A DNA stretch of 64,000 nt, taken from positions 2,516,536 to 2,580,535 of the forward strand of contig NC_134524.1 in the NCBI RefSeq assembly GCF_027942865.1, written 5' to 3'. This document shows positions 31,563-43,316 of the stretch, in pieces. A model generated the notes under the pieces. The model searched no databases and was not told where the DNA came from. It saw only the letters and a program-made list of their open reading frames with translations. The first letter of the stretch is position 1, and each line of letters opens with the position of its first letter. The DNA is from Odontesthes bonariensis. Taxonomy: Eukaryota > Chordata > Actinopteri > Atheriniformes > Atherinopsidae. The translations under genes and the position numbers were made by a program.

Positions 31563-31750
31563 AGAAGTTCTATTCTGCACAGTGTTATTTATGTTAAAAA
31601 GAGAATCAGTGTGTGAAGTTCTATTCTGTACAGTGTTATTTATGTTAAAAAGAGAATCGGTGTGTGAAGTTCTATTCTGCACAGTGTTATATAAATAAAA
31701 TAGAGAAAAAGAGAAGCCGTGTGTGGAGAAGTTTTATTCTGTACAGTGTT
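31563..31750 (+). repeat. Subterminal 55-bp tandem repeats of the hAT
   Basis: 'gaagttctattctgcacagtgttatttatgttaaaaagagaatcggtgtgt' occurs about three and a half times, at roughly 31563, 31618, 31673 and 31731, with small changes. It sits between the transposase stop and the right terminal repeat, where hAT transposases commonly bind. Confidence 0.75.
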
Positions 31751-31858
31751 GACTAAAATGACTAAAATTTGGCTAAGACTAAAATTGATTTTCGTCATTA
31801 TGACTAAGACTAAGACTAAATTTAAAAAAAAGCTGACGAAATTAACACTGGTCCTCAG

Positions 31859-33757
31859 GCAGGTATCATAAAAACATACAGACAATACACCATGACAAAA
31901 AACTAAAGAACAAACAAACAGAAAATCTTTAGAAAGATTCACATCAAAGTTAAAGGGACAGTTCGCCTCTTTTGACATGAAGCTGTATAACATCCCATAT
32001 CAGCAACATCATTTATGAACATCTTCTTCCCCCCTGCTGCGTCCTGTGAGCAGAGTTCCAGCCTCGTTTTGGTGTTGATGAAGGTAGTCCGGCTAGTTTG
32101 CTGGGGTCCCGAAAATAAAGCGTTTTGCTTCTCAAAACAATATGCGTTCAACAGAGTAATACATTTGCATCACAAAACCCTCCCTCCAGAAAAAGTCAGA
32201 GCTCACATCGCTTGGCCCTATTTTCTCTCCCTTCGTATCACTGCCTGCTGTGTAAACCGTGCAGACCGAAGTGCAGCCCGAGCACTCCCCTGCTTCCGAG
32301 CAGCAAACACCGTAACAGCTGCAGCTATCGCTAGGTGGCTGTTCGCATTGATATGAAGGGAGGCAGAAATAGTGGACGTCATTGAGGGATACTCCGTCAT
32401 ACTTAGCTGCCTTCCCTCTAATTTTTCATGTGTCTGGGCAAACACACCAGCTCCCTGAGCACACTGAGGAGCACTGTGAGCAGCATCAGATGTGCACGCT
32501 GTGGCCACACACCTGTATCACACCTGTTCAACACCCTGGATCATAGCCAGTTACATGGCTTATTAAAAGAATCAAATCACAGCAGCAATTTCCATTAGTT
32601 TACTTTTAATAAAAGCGATTTGGCCTACTTAAAATGAAATAGACTAAAATCTTGTTGTTCATGAGATGTGTTATCTGTCTCTACGAAGCTGACAACGTCG
32701 TCAAGTTTCGGAAGATGTTCTTCTTTTGTAATTTCATAGTTCTTATTTAACCATTTGGCCCTGAGGTCTGATGGTAGCTTGCCAATGATCTCAACCAATG
32801 TGCGGCGACCACTGAGCTCTTCCTCACACTTCATGGCAGCAAGCGTATCCTCACAGCCTCTCAGTTGGTCTGCAAAGTCTCTGAGTTGCACATTGTCTCT
32901 TATCTCCTTAAAGTTCAAAACCTTTCCAACCCAAGCTTGTGAGATGGAATGAGGATTTCTGAATCTTGTTCTTAGTCGCTCAAGTGCCTCCTTGCTACCC
33001 GCACTAGGATTGGGGTTGTATAAGCAGTGACTTATGGCATCTCGAGCCTTTCCTTCGGTGTACTGGTGTAGACGAGTTAACCATTGTGGTGAAAAGCCTC
33101 ATGAACTTCCAATACTGGAGGGGGGTCTCCATCAAACTTGACCATATCCCTTGGTGGGAGCTTAAGAGAGTCTACTTGGACGTGATACTGCTGCCTTGAA
33201 AACTCTAGCAATTGTGATATTGACTCCCTAGATATAGGTGAAAGTGACGGTTTTGTCATTGCAGGGCTCCTGCCAGCTCTCGGTGTAGAATAGAAATCTG
33301 CAGTCAGGGCTTGCTTCTTTTGTTCATTGTGCAGTATCTGTGCATCTAGCTCGGCCTTGTGATGCATTCGCTGGAGTTCCAGTTCAAACTCCTCTTTGTT
33401 GCGTTGAAGCAGCACTTCAAAGTTTTCCTGTTCCCTCTTTCGCATAGCTTGTAGCATCTCTAGCTCTCCTGACACAGAATTTTCATAATTTGTGTCGGCT
33501 TGAGGTTCATTGACTAAATCATTTTGGTTTGTGACGTCTAACTCTTCATCAACATCTGGATGATCGTCAGCTCCATCTTTCACTTCATGCAGCCAGGCTA
33601 GAGCCTCATGACGCACATCATGAACGCTCATCAAGATGAGCTTCTCATAGGCATCAAACTCTTCTTTGTCAATGTCATCAGGGAGTCTATCATGATAACA
33701 TCTGTGTGCTTCTTGAAGTTGTGTGAGGGCTTGGTCGAGGCTTTCCAATGCTGCTTT
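31859..33757 (-). mobile_element. BEL/Pao gag fragment and attached tail, right-arm copy
   Basis: Reverse-complement counterpart of 3805-5640, with the same switch from gag to non-gag sequence (at about 32640). Its 5' part (LTR) is displaced to 40957-41572 by an L1 and an ISL2EU insertion. This copy keeps about 35 bp of gag (near 33440) that the left arm lost. Confidence 0.75.
32640..33757 (-). pseudogene. Broken BEL/Pao gag, right-arm copy
   Basis: Reads LDQALTQLQEAHRCYHDRL, then EMLQAMRKREQENFEVLLQ (absent from the left copy), KLPPRDMVKFDGDP, a frameshift in the C-run shared with the left copy, then LRDFADQLRGCEDTL and LPKLDDVVSFVE. The start codon and first 50 residues are missing because an L1 lies at 33758. 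Non-functional. Confidence 0.7.
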
Positions 33758-35799
33758 CTTTTCTTTTTTTTATAATTTTTTTTTTTAATGACATTCAGAA
33801 ACAAACATTCACATCCGGTACATGTGCATATATCTTGCATCTCTTGTCTGTCCTAAATTCCAAAGTGGTATTTTTGTTTTATGTCTAAACGATAAAAAAA
33901 GAAAGAAAGAACCAAACAACAACAAAATCACACAAGAATATGTACAAAGTGGGGAGTGATCCTTTTTATATGGCATAGTTATTGATTTGTAAAAATAAAA
34001 TCAGGCCTATGGGGCGTGACATAGTTGACCCAGTTTTCCCAGTATGAGGTGAATTTCTCCAGTTTAAAATGAACAAATGCTGTTATTCTCTCCATTTTAT
34101 ATCTGTCCATTGTGATGTCCATCCAGATGTTGACAGTTGGGCTCTCTTGTGATAGCCATTTCCTGGTAATATTCTTTTTGCAAGCCATTAGCAGGATATT
34201 TATGAGGTGCTTATCTCTTTTCAGCCATCCCTCAGGTATGTGTCCGAAAAACATAGTCTTAATGTCGAGCGGTATCTCGCATTGGAAGATGTCCTGTAGG
34301 GCGTTGTGTATCTTTTTCCAATAGTCCTTCGTGACCGGGCAGTCCCAGAAAATGTGATAATGGTTTGCATTTTGATTTCCACACTTCCTCCAGCAGACTG
34401 AGGAGTTATTGTCATAGTGAGATTTCTGGGAGGGTGTAATAAAGCACCTAATCAGGCTTTTCCAGCCAAACTCCCTCCACTTCTGTGAGCTGGTACACAT
34501 CCACTGATACCTCCATATTGTTGTCCATTCTTCTTCAGATATAATTATTCATCCTTCCTTCTCCCATTTTGTTTTAATATATGAAGTTGATTGTGATTTC
34601 AAATTCGACAGACTTATATAAGCATGAAACAGTTCTATCTATTCAATATCAAGGCTTTTGTAAACAGTTCAATCAAACATGTGCTAATCTTTGTTACATT
34701 TTTCATCTTCGTATCAACGTAGTGCCGCAGCTGCAGATATCCATAGAAGTCTTGTTTTTCTAATAAATGTGTCCATTTAAGCGTTTCAAAATTGAGCATT
34801 TTTCCATCTTTCATTACCCTGCATAAGGCTGTTATACCCTTAGCTATCCAATCTTTGAATCTAGAGTCCAATTTATTAGGTGTAAACTCTGAGTCATAGG
34901 CGCACCATTTAAGAACTGTAATATCACTCTCGAGTTTATGTTCCTTTATGATAGTTTTCCATGTTTTAAGGGTCCATTTCACCCATGGGTTATCAATGTT
35001 ATTTATGTGGGTTTGTAGGTTATTATCAGCTAAGATTGCCTGTATGGGAGTAAATGGTATTAATTCCTCAATGTTTTTCCATTGACGGGTTGCACCAGCA
35101 TATCACCGCTCTCATCTGCGCTGCAAAATAATCATTTCTAAAACAGGGTAAGCCCCATCCTCCCTCTCGTTTAGCCAGCTGTAAAGTTTTGAGGCGAACC
35201 CTTGGTCTTTTACCTTGCCATATATACCTGGATAGCATTTTGTCCCACTCGTTAAATTGGTTTTGGTTAATCTCTATTGGTAGGGTCTGAAATAGATATA
35301 AAAATCTTGGTTATATATTCATTTTAATGAGTCAATTCTCGAACTAAGGCTGAAGAAAGGAATTAAATTCCATCTTTCTATGTCATCCTTTATTATTATT
35401 TTATGTATGGTAGATAATTGTGTTCTGATAATTTTGTAAGATCTTTTGGTAGGTTGATGCCCAAGTACTTAAGAGACTCTGTTTGCCATGCCAAGGGGTA
35501 ACTACTTTTGATTTCTCCTGGTGGGCTATAATTATATGAGAGTAACTGAGTTTTACTGATATTGACTTTATATCCTGATAATTGACCGTACTGTTCAAAT
35601 GATTGCATCAATTTAGGTAGAGAGTATGTTGGGTGCCCAAGATAGACCAAAATGTCGTCTGCATAACAGGCCAGTTTATATTCCGTCCCTTTAATGGTGA
35701 TTCCTTTGATGTCTTCATGTTTGTATACACCCTTAGATACAGATTATATTTTTATGTTTTAAGAACAAACGATTGCAGAAAAAAAAAGGCCAAATAGAC
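33758..35799 (-). mobile_element. 5'-truncated L1-clade element inside BEL gag
   Basis: Reads leftwards to a poly-A tail (poly-T at about 33758-33787) that joins directly to BEL gag at 'aaagcagcattgg'. Decayed frames include an RT palm segment (35396-35650: LPKLMQSFEQYGQLSGYKVNISKT), a post-RT region (34635-34982) and a zf-RVT-like tail (33979-34500: CWRKCGNQNANHYHIFWDC). It is 5'-truncated within the RT. The gag segment expected on the other side (left-arm 3470-3804) is absent, so the insertion came with a deletion or a later rearrangement. Confidence 0.8.
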
Positions 35800-35938
35800 T
35801 ATTGACCCTTCCCAGTCACGTGACTTTCGTAAAGCAACCGCCATTTTGGACGTATAGAAGACAACGATTTGCGAGTAACGATAGTAACAGTAACGATACA
35901 GACAGACTGAAAATTGAATAAAAGAAGAAATAACAAGA

Positions 35939-38375
35939 TGCAGAAAAAAACTCCACTATCCAGCGAGGTCGGGCATTTAGTGGGCCAGCAGAGGGAGAGG
36001 TATTTGGAGAAGCTGAAAATTGGAGGTTTAGAAAACAACGTGTACTTGCTTCCACCAGGGCTGTTTACAGACGTCCGACAGCATGCCACCACCTCGTCTT
36101 TACCCGACTTCGGCCCCCACGACCTTTATATTTATGTTGTAAAAAACCCATCGCCATACACGGGAAAGGATCTAAAGGCATCCAAGAGTTTGGATGCCAA
36201 CAAATATTTTGTGTCGGGCAAATATTTTGTGCCAGTGGATCGTCCCTGGAGCCGGTGGGCGCCATCTTTTTACAGCTAAGGTTTGTTTACATTTTTCATT
36301 TAACGTTGTTCACCAGGATAAACGACATGTAAACCCGTTGACACGGTGTTATAATCTTGCTATTACGAGAATTGCAATGACCAAGTCGTAGTGCTTTACT
36401 AAAGGCGCTGTGTTATGTTTTATCTAGTAGAAAGGCAACCCTGAAATGGCACGGGGGAATACTAGTGTGCCGTGGAAAATTATAGAATGAATGTAGTAGT
36501 ACATTGTTAATATAGGCAAGAGGATTTTCTCTTCAGTTAACGTTTACAACTGGTGGTGTGCCTTGGCATTTTGTCCAGCCAGCACTAGGGGAAAAGCCGG
36601 AGAAGAAGAAACGCACTGTGCCACCCATCACAGCTGAGCAGACTGCACAATTCTATGAAGACCTGAAGAACAGCGGTCTCAAGCCCGCACTACTATCCAT
36701 GCTGCCATGGTACTGCAAGGACTACATCCCGAAACAGGTTGCCCTCGGCCTGCCGAAGCCATTGACAGAGCTCTTCTACAACCCGGAACACAGGAAACTG
36801 TCTCACACTGACCTAATGGCTGAATGTGAGAAGGCATTCTCTGCACTGACAATTACTGAGGAGCAGGTAAAGTGTACCAGTACCTGAAATGTCAGAAATG
36901 AAACTTACTGTAAGTTACTTAGCATTGTAACTAAGTAAATATTACAGATGTTTGCCCTGTAATGCCTTACATTACTGTGTTACAGCTAAAGCATTGTATT
37001 ACAGTAACTTTTTACAGTTACTTTTGTAATACGTTACTCCCAACACAGCTTATCACATGACTGGTTTGAGTGGGCACTTTTATTTAAAAGTTGTCCATAT
37101 CATTGAATGCACCTACATACTGTATTCTATTTTAACATTATTCATACAATGCGTTGGATTTGTTTTCTAACAGGCAGAGCACATTGAGCGGGAGACCAGA
37201 TTGCAGGCGAAGGCCAAGCTGTGGTTTTCTATGAGGGAGGGAAGGATCACAGCTTCCATGTTCAAGGACTCTGTACGGACCAATCCTGCGAGTCCTGCTA
37301 AGAGCCTCATACGCCAGATCTGCTATCCAGAAACAAAAAAAATTGCAACGGAAGCAACACGGTATGCCTGTTTACTGCAACAAAGTACACAAAGCCAAAG
37401 TTTATTTTGTTTAAATTGTTTATTTGCCATATGTGGCCCTCCAAGACAATAAGTAATGCAAGAAGACAATGACACATCAGTAGGCCTACGATAATATATT
37501 GAGACATTATAATATGGTTGATGAAGACACATAAGAATACTTGAAGTAGGCTGTTCATTGATTTGTTTTGACATCAGCCTAATAATTATGGTGATTGTAG
37601 TAGGGAAGAAGCTGTCAATCTGACTTAATACTATGCATTTTGTTTTTTACATATGCTTTTCAGATGGGGATGTGACAATGAAGAGCAAGCAAGACAGTGC
37701 TACGTGGAGCTGCAAAGCAAGATCCATACAGACCTCAAAGTGGAGCAGTCTGGACTTCAGATCAACCCAGCTTTTCCGTTCCTGGGGGCATCTCCTGATG
37801 GCCTCGTTTCCTGTGCTTGCTGTGGTGATGGACTGCTGGAAATAAAGTGTCCTTTCAGTGGCAAGGACGTTGGACTCCAGGCAGCTGCAGAGAACCGGGG
37901 CTTCTGCCTGCAACTGAGCAACGGCGCCTACAACCTGCAGCGAGACCACGGGTACTACTACCAGGTACAGGCTCAGTTGTTGGTCACAGGAAAACAGCAC
38001 TGTGACTTTGTAGTTTGGTGCACCAAGGAGGGAAACCAGGAGCTCTTCATTGAGCGCATTGCCGCGGACCACCAGTTTTTCAGCTCTGCCCTAGCTGCTG
38101 CCACCACCTTCTTTAAACAAGGAATTCTTCCAGAGCTGTTAGCCAAGGCTTTTACAAGCCCACAAATCCTACCCCCGCCACAACCAACTGCCTCACAAGC
38201 TACATGGTGCTACTGCAAAGCAACAGTGCAGACTACAGGCATGATTACATGCCACTGCGAGCAGTGCCAGATCAAACTATTTCACTTGAAGTGTCTCGGG
38301 TTGAAAAATATCCCCAAGAGGAAATGGCTGTGTCACAACTGCAGAGTCTTGGCATCAGTTGGCAAGACGGCGTAA
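35939..38375 (+). CDS. YqaJ-type nuclease gene of ISL2EU, with PHD-like finger
   Basis: Exons inferred: 35939-36279 (MQKKTPLSSEVG..., first-exon motifs shared with 1396-1716), 36537-36866, 37174-37361 and 37664-38375; the last three join in phase. The third begins the nuclease (KLWFSMREGRITAS); the fourth carries RWGCDNEEQAR, FLGASPDGLV and LLEIKCPF, the E, D and E-x-K residues of a lambda-exonuclease/YqaJ fold. It then has a C-terminal Cys/His finger (WCYCKATV, CHCEQCQIKLFHLKC, KWLCHNCR) resembling a PHD finger. A SWIM zinc-finger exon usual between exons 1 and 2 was not found, and exon 1 ends in a stop without a good donor, so the gene is probably broken at its 5' side. The role in transposition is not established. 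Confidence 0.7.
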
Positions 38376-38826
38376 TGTTTGAGGGTCTGACAAATGTACC
38401 CAGTATGCTTGCCACTTTAGAGAGTTGGCTCTTATTTTTTATATATATATATATATAAATCTTGTATTTTATTGTTAATCTTCTATTTTATTCTATTGTC
38501 TGTAAATAGTACTATTATATACATGTCATTATCCTTTTAAATAACTTGTTTGCACTGACTTGTTTGACTGTGAATTCTGCTTCTAAATGTTTACATTAAA
38601 AGACATTCTATTCCCTATGTGCTGACTCCAGAGTTAATTGCACTGACATTTTCACACAGTATGCAACTTAAATTAAATATCACAGACAAGAAGTTGTTGA
38701 AGTATATGTACATGGATTTATTCTTCACAGCAAAAGTATAAGAGAAGATTGAATTGAAAAAGTCACGTCACTCATTTACAGAAATGTACATTTTTACAGA
38801 GTGTGACAATATTTACAGGGAGGATC
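38376..38826. other. Intergenic gap between convergent ISL2EU genes
   Basis: AT-rich, with a (TA)n run at about 38438-38457, 'attaaa' signals for the rightward gene near 38598 and the 3' end of the leftward gene. No separate gene. Confidence 0.6.
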
Positions 38827-40817
38827 TCAGATAATGATCAAGTCAAAAGGAATTGCAGAAGGACAGATGTTAGTCAGAGCACAGGCAACCCTTACCATTT
38901 TGTCAAGAGTAGTAAACAAAGCATCATCATCAGTGTTGTACAGTAGCGATATTGGTACAGGACCCTGCAGCACTGTATATTTTGACTTTGCAAACCCAAT
39001 CACTCGTTCCACGTTAATGCGCACAGAGGCTAACTTCCGAGTATCCTCCAACTCCACAGGACTCAGCTGCTTTTTACCTCTGGTGAATGCAGGAACTACT
39101 ACTTTGGCACAATAAAGGCCCACTTGTTCTTCAATTGTAAAACCTCTGTCTGCTAAGATAACGTCACCAGGTAGTAAATTATCTAAAAAGCCACTGTTTT
39201 CTGTAACATGGGGATCTGTTGTTCTTCCTCCATATCCCCTCGAAATGAATGAGATCACACCCTGTGGAGTAATTCCTATCAAGTATTTCATTGTGTTATG
39301 AGATTTATACTTTGAGTATGTTTGACATTTTGCTCTCACGTCTGAAGGTGTTTCTGTAAAGATTTCAAAACAATCAATCACACTGATGCAGTCAGGAAAA
39401 TGTTTCCTGAATCACATAGGTAGTGATGTCTTTACATCTTCTCTTTCAGGCCAAATCACACACTTGGGGACCATGTTTTCATCCATGATGGAAAGTACAT
39501 TTTCAACCACTCGTGAAACTGTTGAACTACTCACATTAAACAGATAGCCTAGGAACTGCATTGTCAGATTCATACGCAATCGCATACAGGTTAACAACAC
39601 TTGCTGAAAACATGTCATGGTCAGGGTACCTTTCACGTGCAAACGGACAAGACTTAACACGGACAGCAGAAGCGTAAAACTCGGCAAACCAGTCAAACAT
39701 CTCACTTTCTCGTCATTGCTCTGAAGAGATTCTTCGGACAGCAGATCACAGGAAACCAGCTTTAACTTCAAGTTAATGTTGTCAACGCGTAGATTTTGAC
39801 ACTGCATCTCCAAAGCAGCAATGTCAGCTATAGTGAGATCTGTTTGGCAACACGCATTACGGTGAGCTACATCATCATCAGCATCAAAATCCAGGTTCTC
39901 CTTTTCGTTGTCACAGTACAACAGTTCCAGCAGGGAATCAGCAGCGGCGAGCTTGCCCTCTGCCTCGCGTTTTTTTCCTCTTGAGATGCTGACGTTGGTT
40001 AAACTTCCCTAAGCTGGTTTCTGCCCGTCGTTTTTGATGAGGCGTCATGTACTGGAACACACTGGGCACGTAGTCCGGAGATAAGGGGTTGTTGCTTTTC
40101 TTGCCTGCAATGACAACATCAACACATTAGCAACGCCATACAGACATAGCAGTTTATGGCACAGACCCGGTCGTTTTTTTGCACACATCTAGGTCCTACC
40201 TGACTGCAACAATAGTACTTAAAAAGTTTAAGTATCCATTGTTAAGACGTGAAACACGTCGAGTGGCCAGTGTGTTTACTGATGCGCTAGAGCTATGTAA
40301 AAGTAGCCAGACAGAAGGCCACCACACTGCCCTCGTTGATTTCCATTATTTTCTCCAACCATTGCTACAGATTACAGGAAACTGAGGGGATTGAAAAGAA
40401 AAATGTTCCTCTTGTTTACAACATTTATTTGTGGGGCATTACGCCTGATATGCCCTCACATACACAACAAGGGCATACAAAGGGCAAACAAAGGAACGCA
40501 AGGTTAGCTAGTCCTTAGCTAATGGTGCTGGCTACTACAGAAACAAGGGTGATAGTGGGTTGTTTTAACCTATTTGGTTAAACACACTGGCCGCCATGCA
40601 ATGTAAAGCCTTTGCATGATATCTTTATTCGACACTTACCTCCAACAAAGTGGTCACTACACAACCGCTGGTATACTGAAGGTTGCCAGTCTTTCCTGTT
40701 GATCGCCACGATCCATCTTCTCCGTCGCTCAAGGTCAGTGGGGATCCGGTAAAAAGACAAATCTTTCCTCGTCTGCTGACTGTTGGTACACCCAGGCGTG
40801 TAACAATATGCCGGCAT
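38827..40817 (-). pseudogene. ISL2EU transposase (THAP + DDE_Tnp_4), lightly broken
   Basis: Exon 1 (40817-40639) is a THAP domain: MPAYCYTPGCTNSQQ, RRRRWIVAINR and LCSDHFVGG before a GTAAGT donor. Exon 2 starts after an acceptor near 40106 (GKKSNNPLSPDYVPSVFQY) and runs to 38827. It contains a helix-turn-helix (YLFNVSSSTVSRVVE) and the DDE_Tnp_4 core: D in VIDCFEIF, D in VILADRGF and E in [11 protein letters not shown]. Two lesions interrupt it: one extra base in a 7-A run (39970-39976) and an in-frame TGA (39412-39414). All catalytic residues remain, suggesting recent inactivation. Confidence 0.85.
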
Positions 40818-40956
40818 GATGTAAACCTTACTGATCGAATCGATATTTTCCTTTGAATGTTCCTCGCTCCTCCGTTGTTGGCTGTGGTAGACTACTCGTT
40901 TTCACGTCCAAAATGGCTGACGCTTTTGTTGTGACGTCACATGGGATGGATCAATA

Positions 40957-41572
40957 GGTTTAGTCTTTTTCTTTGATTTATTTACTGATGTAATTTGAAC
41001 ACTTGGGGGCAGTAGTGGGCATAGGCCCACCTGTATATAGGTAGGAAGTAGGTGGTGATCTGTGCAGGCACCTGGGTGATGGGCATATGATTTTTTTTAC
41101 CAGTGCGAGAGAGACCATGTTGTTTGCCCTTCTGGAATAACAAATAAACCAGCCTCAACTCAAAACTTCTGCCTGGAAATTGGACTATTTCTTGCCTGTG
41201 TACATTACCTGCCCATGGTGCCTCAAGTGTTCGTTTGATTTTCTTTAATTTAAGTTTTGTTTGATTTGTTTGACAAACGGCCACTACGATAGTCTTGTAG
41301 TGTTGTTTTTGTTTATTGCCTTATGAATTACACGGTAAAACCGGTTAAACTGTAAACAAATAAATTTGCAATATTTAGCATTTTTTTAGCATTCAAATAC
41401 ACACATATTTTAAACCATGCATTTTAAAGCTTCACAGTAAAACACATGAACATATCACAGCCAAAGTTGAGCTGGCTTTAACTCACATTTTACAACATTA
41501 TAAGCCACATATAATTTCCCTTTGAACACATCATCCTCAATCTGTTTGGTGAACGAAACAAGTGCTAGCATT
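40957..41572 (-). mobile_element. BEL/Pao LTR-side fragment, right-arm copy
   Basis: Reverse complement of left-arm 2918-3469. It ends at 40956 where ISL2EU inserted and at 41572 where the left arm carries a hAT-like element (1813-2917). Nothing coding; the open frame at 40982-41284 is a by-product of the duplication. Confidence 0.8.
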
Positions 41573-41880
41573 TCGCTAACTATCCGCTAAAGTACAAAAC
41601 CCTTAGAAACAGCTAGTATATTTCAATAGTTTAATGCTAATCTGCGTAACAGCCCATACAGAAAAAACACATTTCCCGATTGTTTACAACGTTCAAAATG
41701 AACTTGCCGCGTTGGGCAATGTATCAGAATGTAAGTCAAAGTATTGAGTTTCATATTGTTGGTATGCTTCTTTTAATGACGGAAAAGAAGTTCCTGTTTT
41801 ATCCCATTTTTATTTTCTTAACTACATCACTTCCGGTTTTCATCAAGACCCAAATCAATGCGATCTAAACAAAATATACA
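41573..41880. other. No gene seen
   Basis: Spacer between the BEL fragment and LINE-A. Its counterpart is missing from the left arm. No feature supported. Confidence 0.5.
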
Positions 41881-43316
41881 ACCTCCCGGGAGGAGTGAAA
41901 GGAGTGAACACAACATTATGATTAGAATCAAAGATAACCCTGAGGTACTTAAAGTGTTCAACCACATCAAGTTTCTCCTCATCCACCATGACTGATGGTT
42001 GCTGTCCCTCTGTTGGCTGCCGGGAGTAAAACATACAGACTGTTTCTTTTTTTATTCAAATGTAAACATCAGTTTTGGAGCCAATGGGACACTGGCACCG
42101 TGGCTCCTGAGAGAATTGCAGCAGCTTCTTGAATTGAATTGGCATGACAGTATAATACAGTGTCGTCAGCATATGGTTGCATCTTTATATTTCTACAGAC
42201 ATTTGGTAAGTTATGGACATTTAGGCTGAATAAAACAGGACCCAATATTGAGCCCTGTGGTACTCCAGCAGAAGAAGTGAGGTATGAAGATGACGAATCA
42301 CCAATTTGAACTGCCTGTTTCCTGTGCGATGGGTATGATTTCATCCAGCAGAGGGCACTATTTGAAAAGTTGAAATGAGTTGATTTAGCAATAAGCATAT
42401 CATGATTAATGGTGTCAAAAGCACGCTTTAAATCAAGAAATACAGCAGCTACAAAGCCACCCTGATCCAACAAGCTCTTTAAGTTTTCCAGGAAATAACA
42501 GGTAGCTGTCTCTGCTGAATGGAATTTCCTAAATCCAAATTGCATTGGATGAAGAGTGGCATGGCCATTATTTCAATGTTCAGTCAGTTCTGTGGTAACC
42601 CATTTCTCCGCTACTTTGGAAATTCTAGGTAAAATACTTATGGGTGGATAGATTTTGTCGACCTTAAAGACGGGGGTGACCCGAGCAATCTTCCATGTCG
42701 ATGGTACCGTTCCTGTTTTATGGATAGATTTACAAGATGTGCAACTGGGTCAGAAGAGCCTGTTTATTGGTCCTTAAAAGGTCACTAGTAAGACCAAATG
42801 AATCTCTGGCCTTTTTAGAGATGAAATATGTGAGCATTTAAAGGGCTTCGCAAGTTCCTCAACTGAGCCAATGAAAAATATATTGATAACTCACAGTAAT
42901 CTCCAGATTGTCAGTTAGCTCATCATTTACCTGGAGCTGTAGATCACTAAGATGGGGGAGATAACTCATTTAGATTGTTCCATATTAGCTTTTAATCACC
43001 ATTTGCCCCATTTATGGCCTCAATATAGAATCTGCTTTCACCTTACGGACCATCCTTAAGACTTTATCTCTATTTTTCATTCATTTTATAATTTCATTGT
43101 TCAACCAGGGCAGATTATTTCTATGTTGCTTGGATTTACCCTTTTTTTTTTGTGAAGTGCGTTATAATATCATTTACTTTTTTAAGAAGTTATCTGAGCT
43201 AGGCTCAATGTCGTTATTTTCCAGAATATTAGAGTTTCTAGATTTTGGATTTCCTCATTCAGGAATTGTTGCTGGCTTTTGGGTATGAAGTAGAACTGGT
43301 GACCTCTGGTGAATGC
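41880..43316 (-). mobile_element. LINE-A 3' part (RT and downstream), right arm
   Basis: Continues LINE-A from 49346 after removal of the RTE-like LINE inserted between them (TSD attaaatg at both junctions). Contains RT fragments and a 3' region ending in 'atcaaagataaccctgaggtac'-like sequence near 41940. The frame is broken in several places. Confidence 0.7.
42069..42545 (-). pseudogene. LINE-A reverse transcriptase fragment
   Basis: A 158-codon frame shows QFGFRKFHSAETATCYFLEN, then AVFLDLKRAFDTINHDMLI, AGVPQGSILGPVLFSLNVH and YADDTVLYCHA. These are RT blocks 2 to 5, including the catalytic DD pair. The motif style is that of CR1/L2/Jockey-group non-LTR elements. The frame stops on both sides, and the endonuclease part is 7 kb away across other insertions. 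Confidence 0.9.

Larger units (their letters stand above)
21297..31850 (+). mobile_element. hAT transposon with intact gene, interrupted by BEL/Pao element
   Basis: Ends 'cagtgttaatttcgtca' and its inverse ('tgacgaaattaacactg', ending 31850), flanked by the exact 8-bp duplication gtcctcag at 21289-21296 and 31851-31858. The empty site exists in the left arm at 5641-5648. Without the 6.2-kb BEL insertion the element is about 4.3 kb. 'gacgatgacga' repeats near the left end and 'gactaagactaaa' repeats near the right end form subterminal clusters. All five exons of a transposase lie between. Confidence 0.95.
35802..40954. mobile_element. ISL2EU-type DNA transposon, two convergent genes
   Basis: Ends 'ttgacccttcccagtcacgt' and inverse 'ttgatccatcccatgtgacg', with TA at 35800-35801 and 40955-40956. 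The rightward gene (35939-38375) encodes a YqaJ-type nuclease, and the leftward gene (40817-38827) a THAP plus DDE transposase. Both start near an end and converge, as known for ISL2EU. The insertion split the BEL LTR at 'aaaccta', still continuous in the left arm at 3466-3470. Size (5.15 kb) is near full length. Confidence 0.85.
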
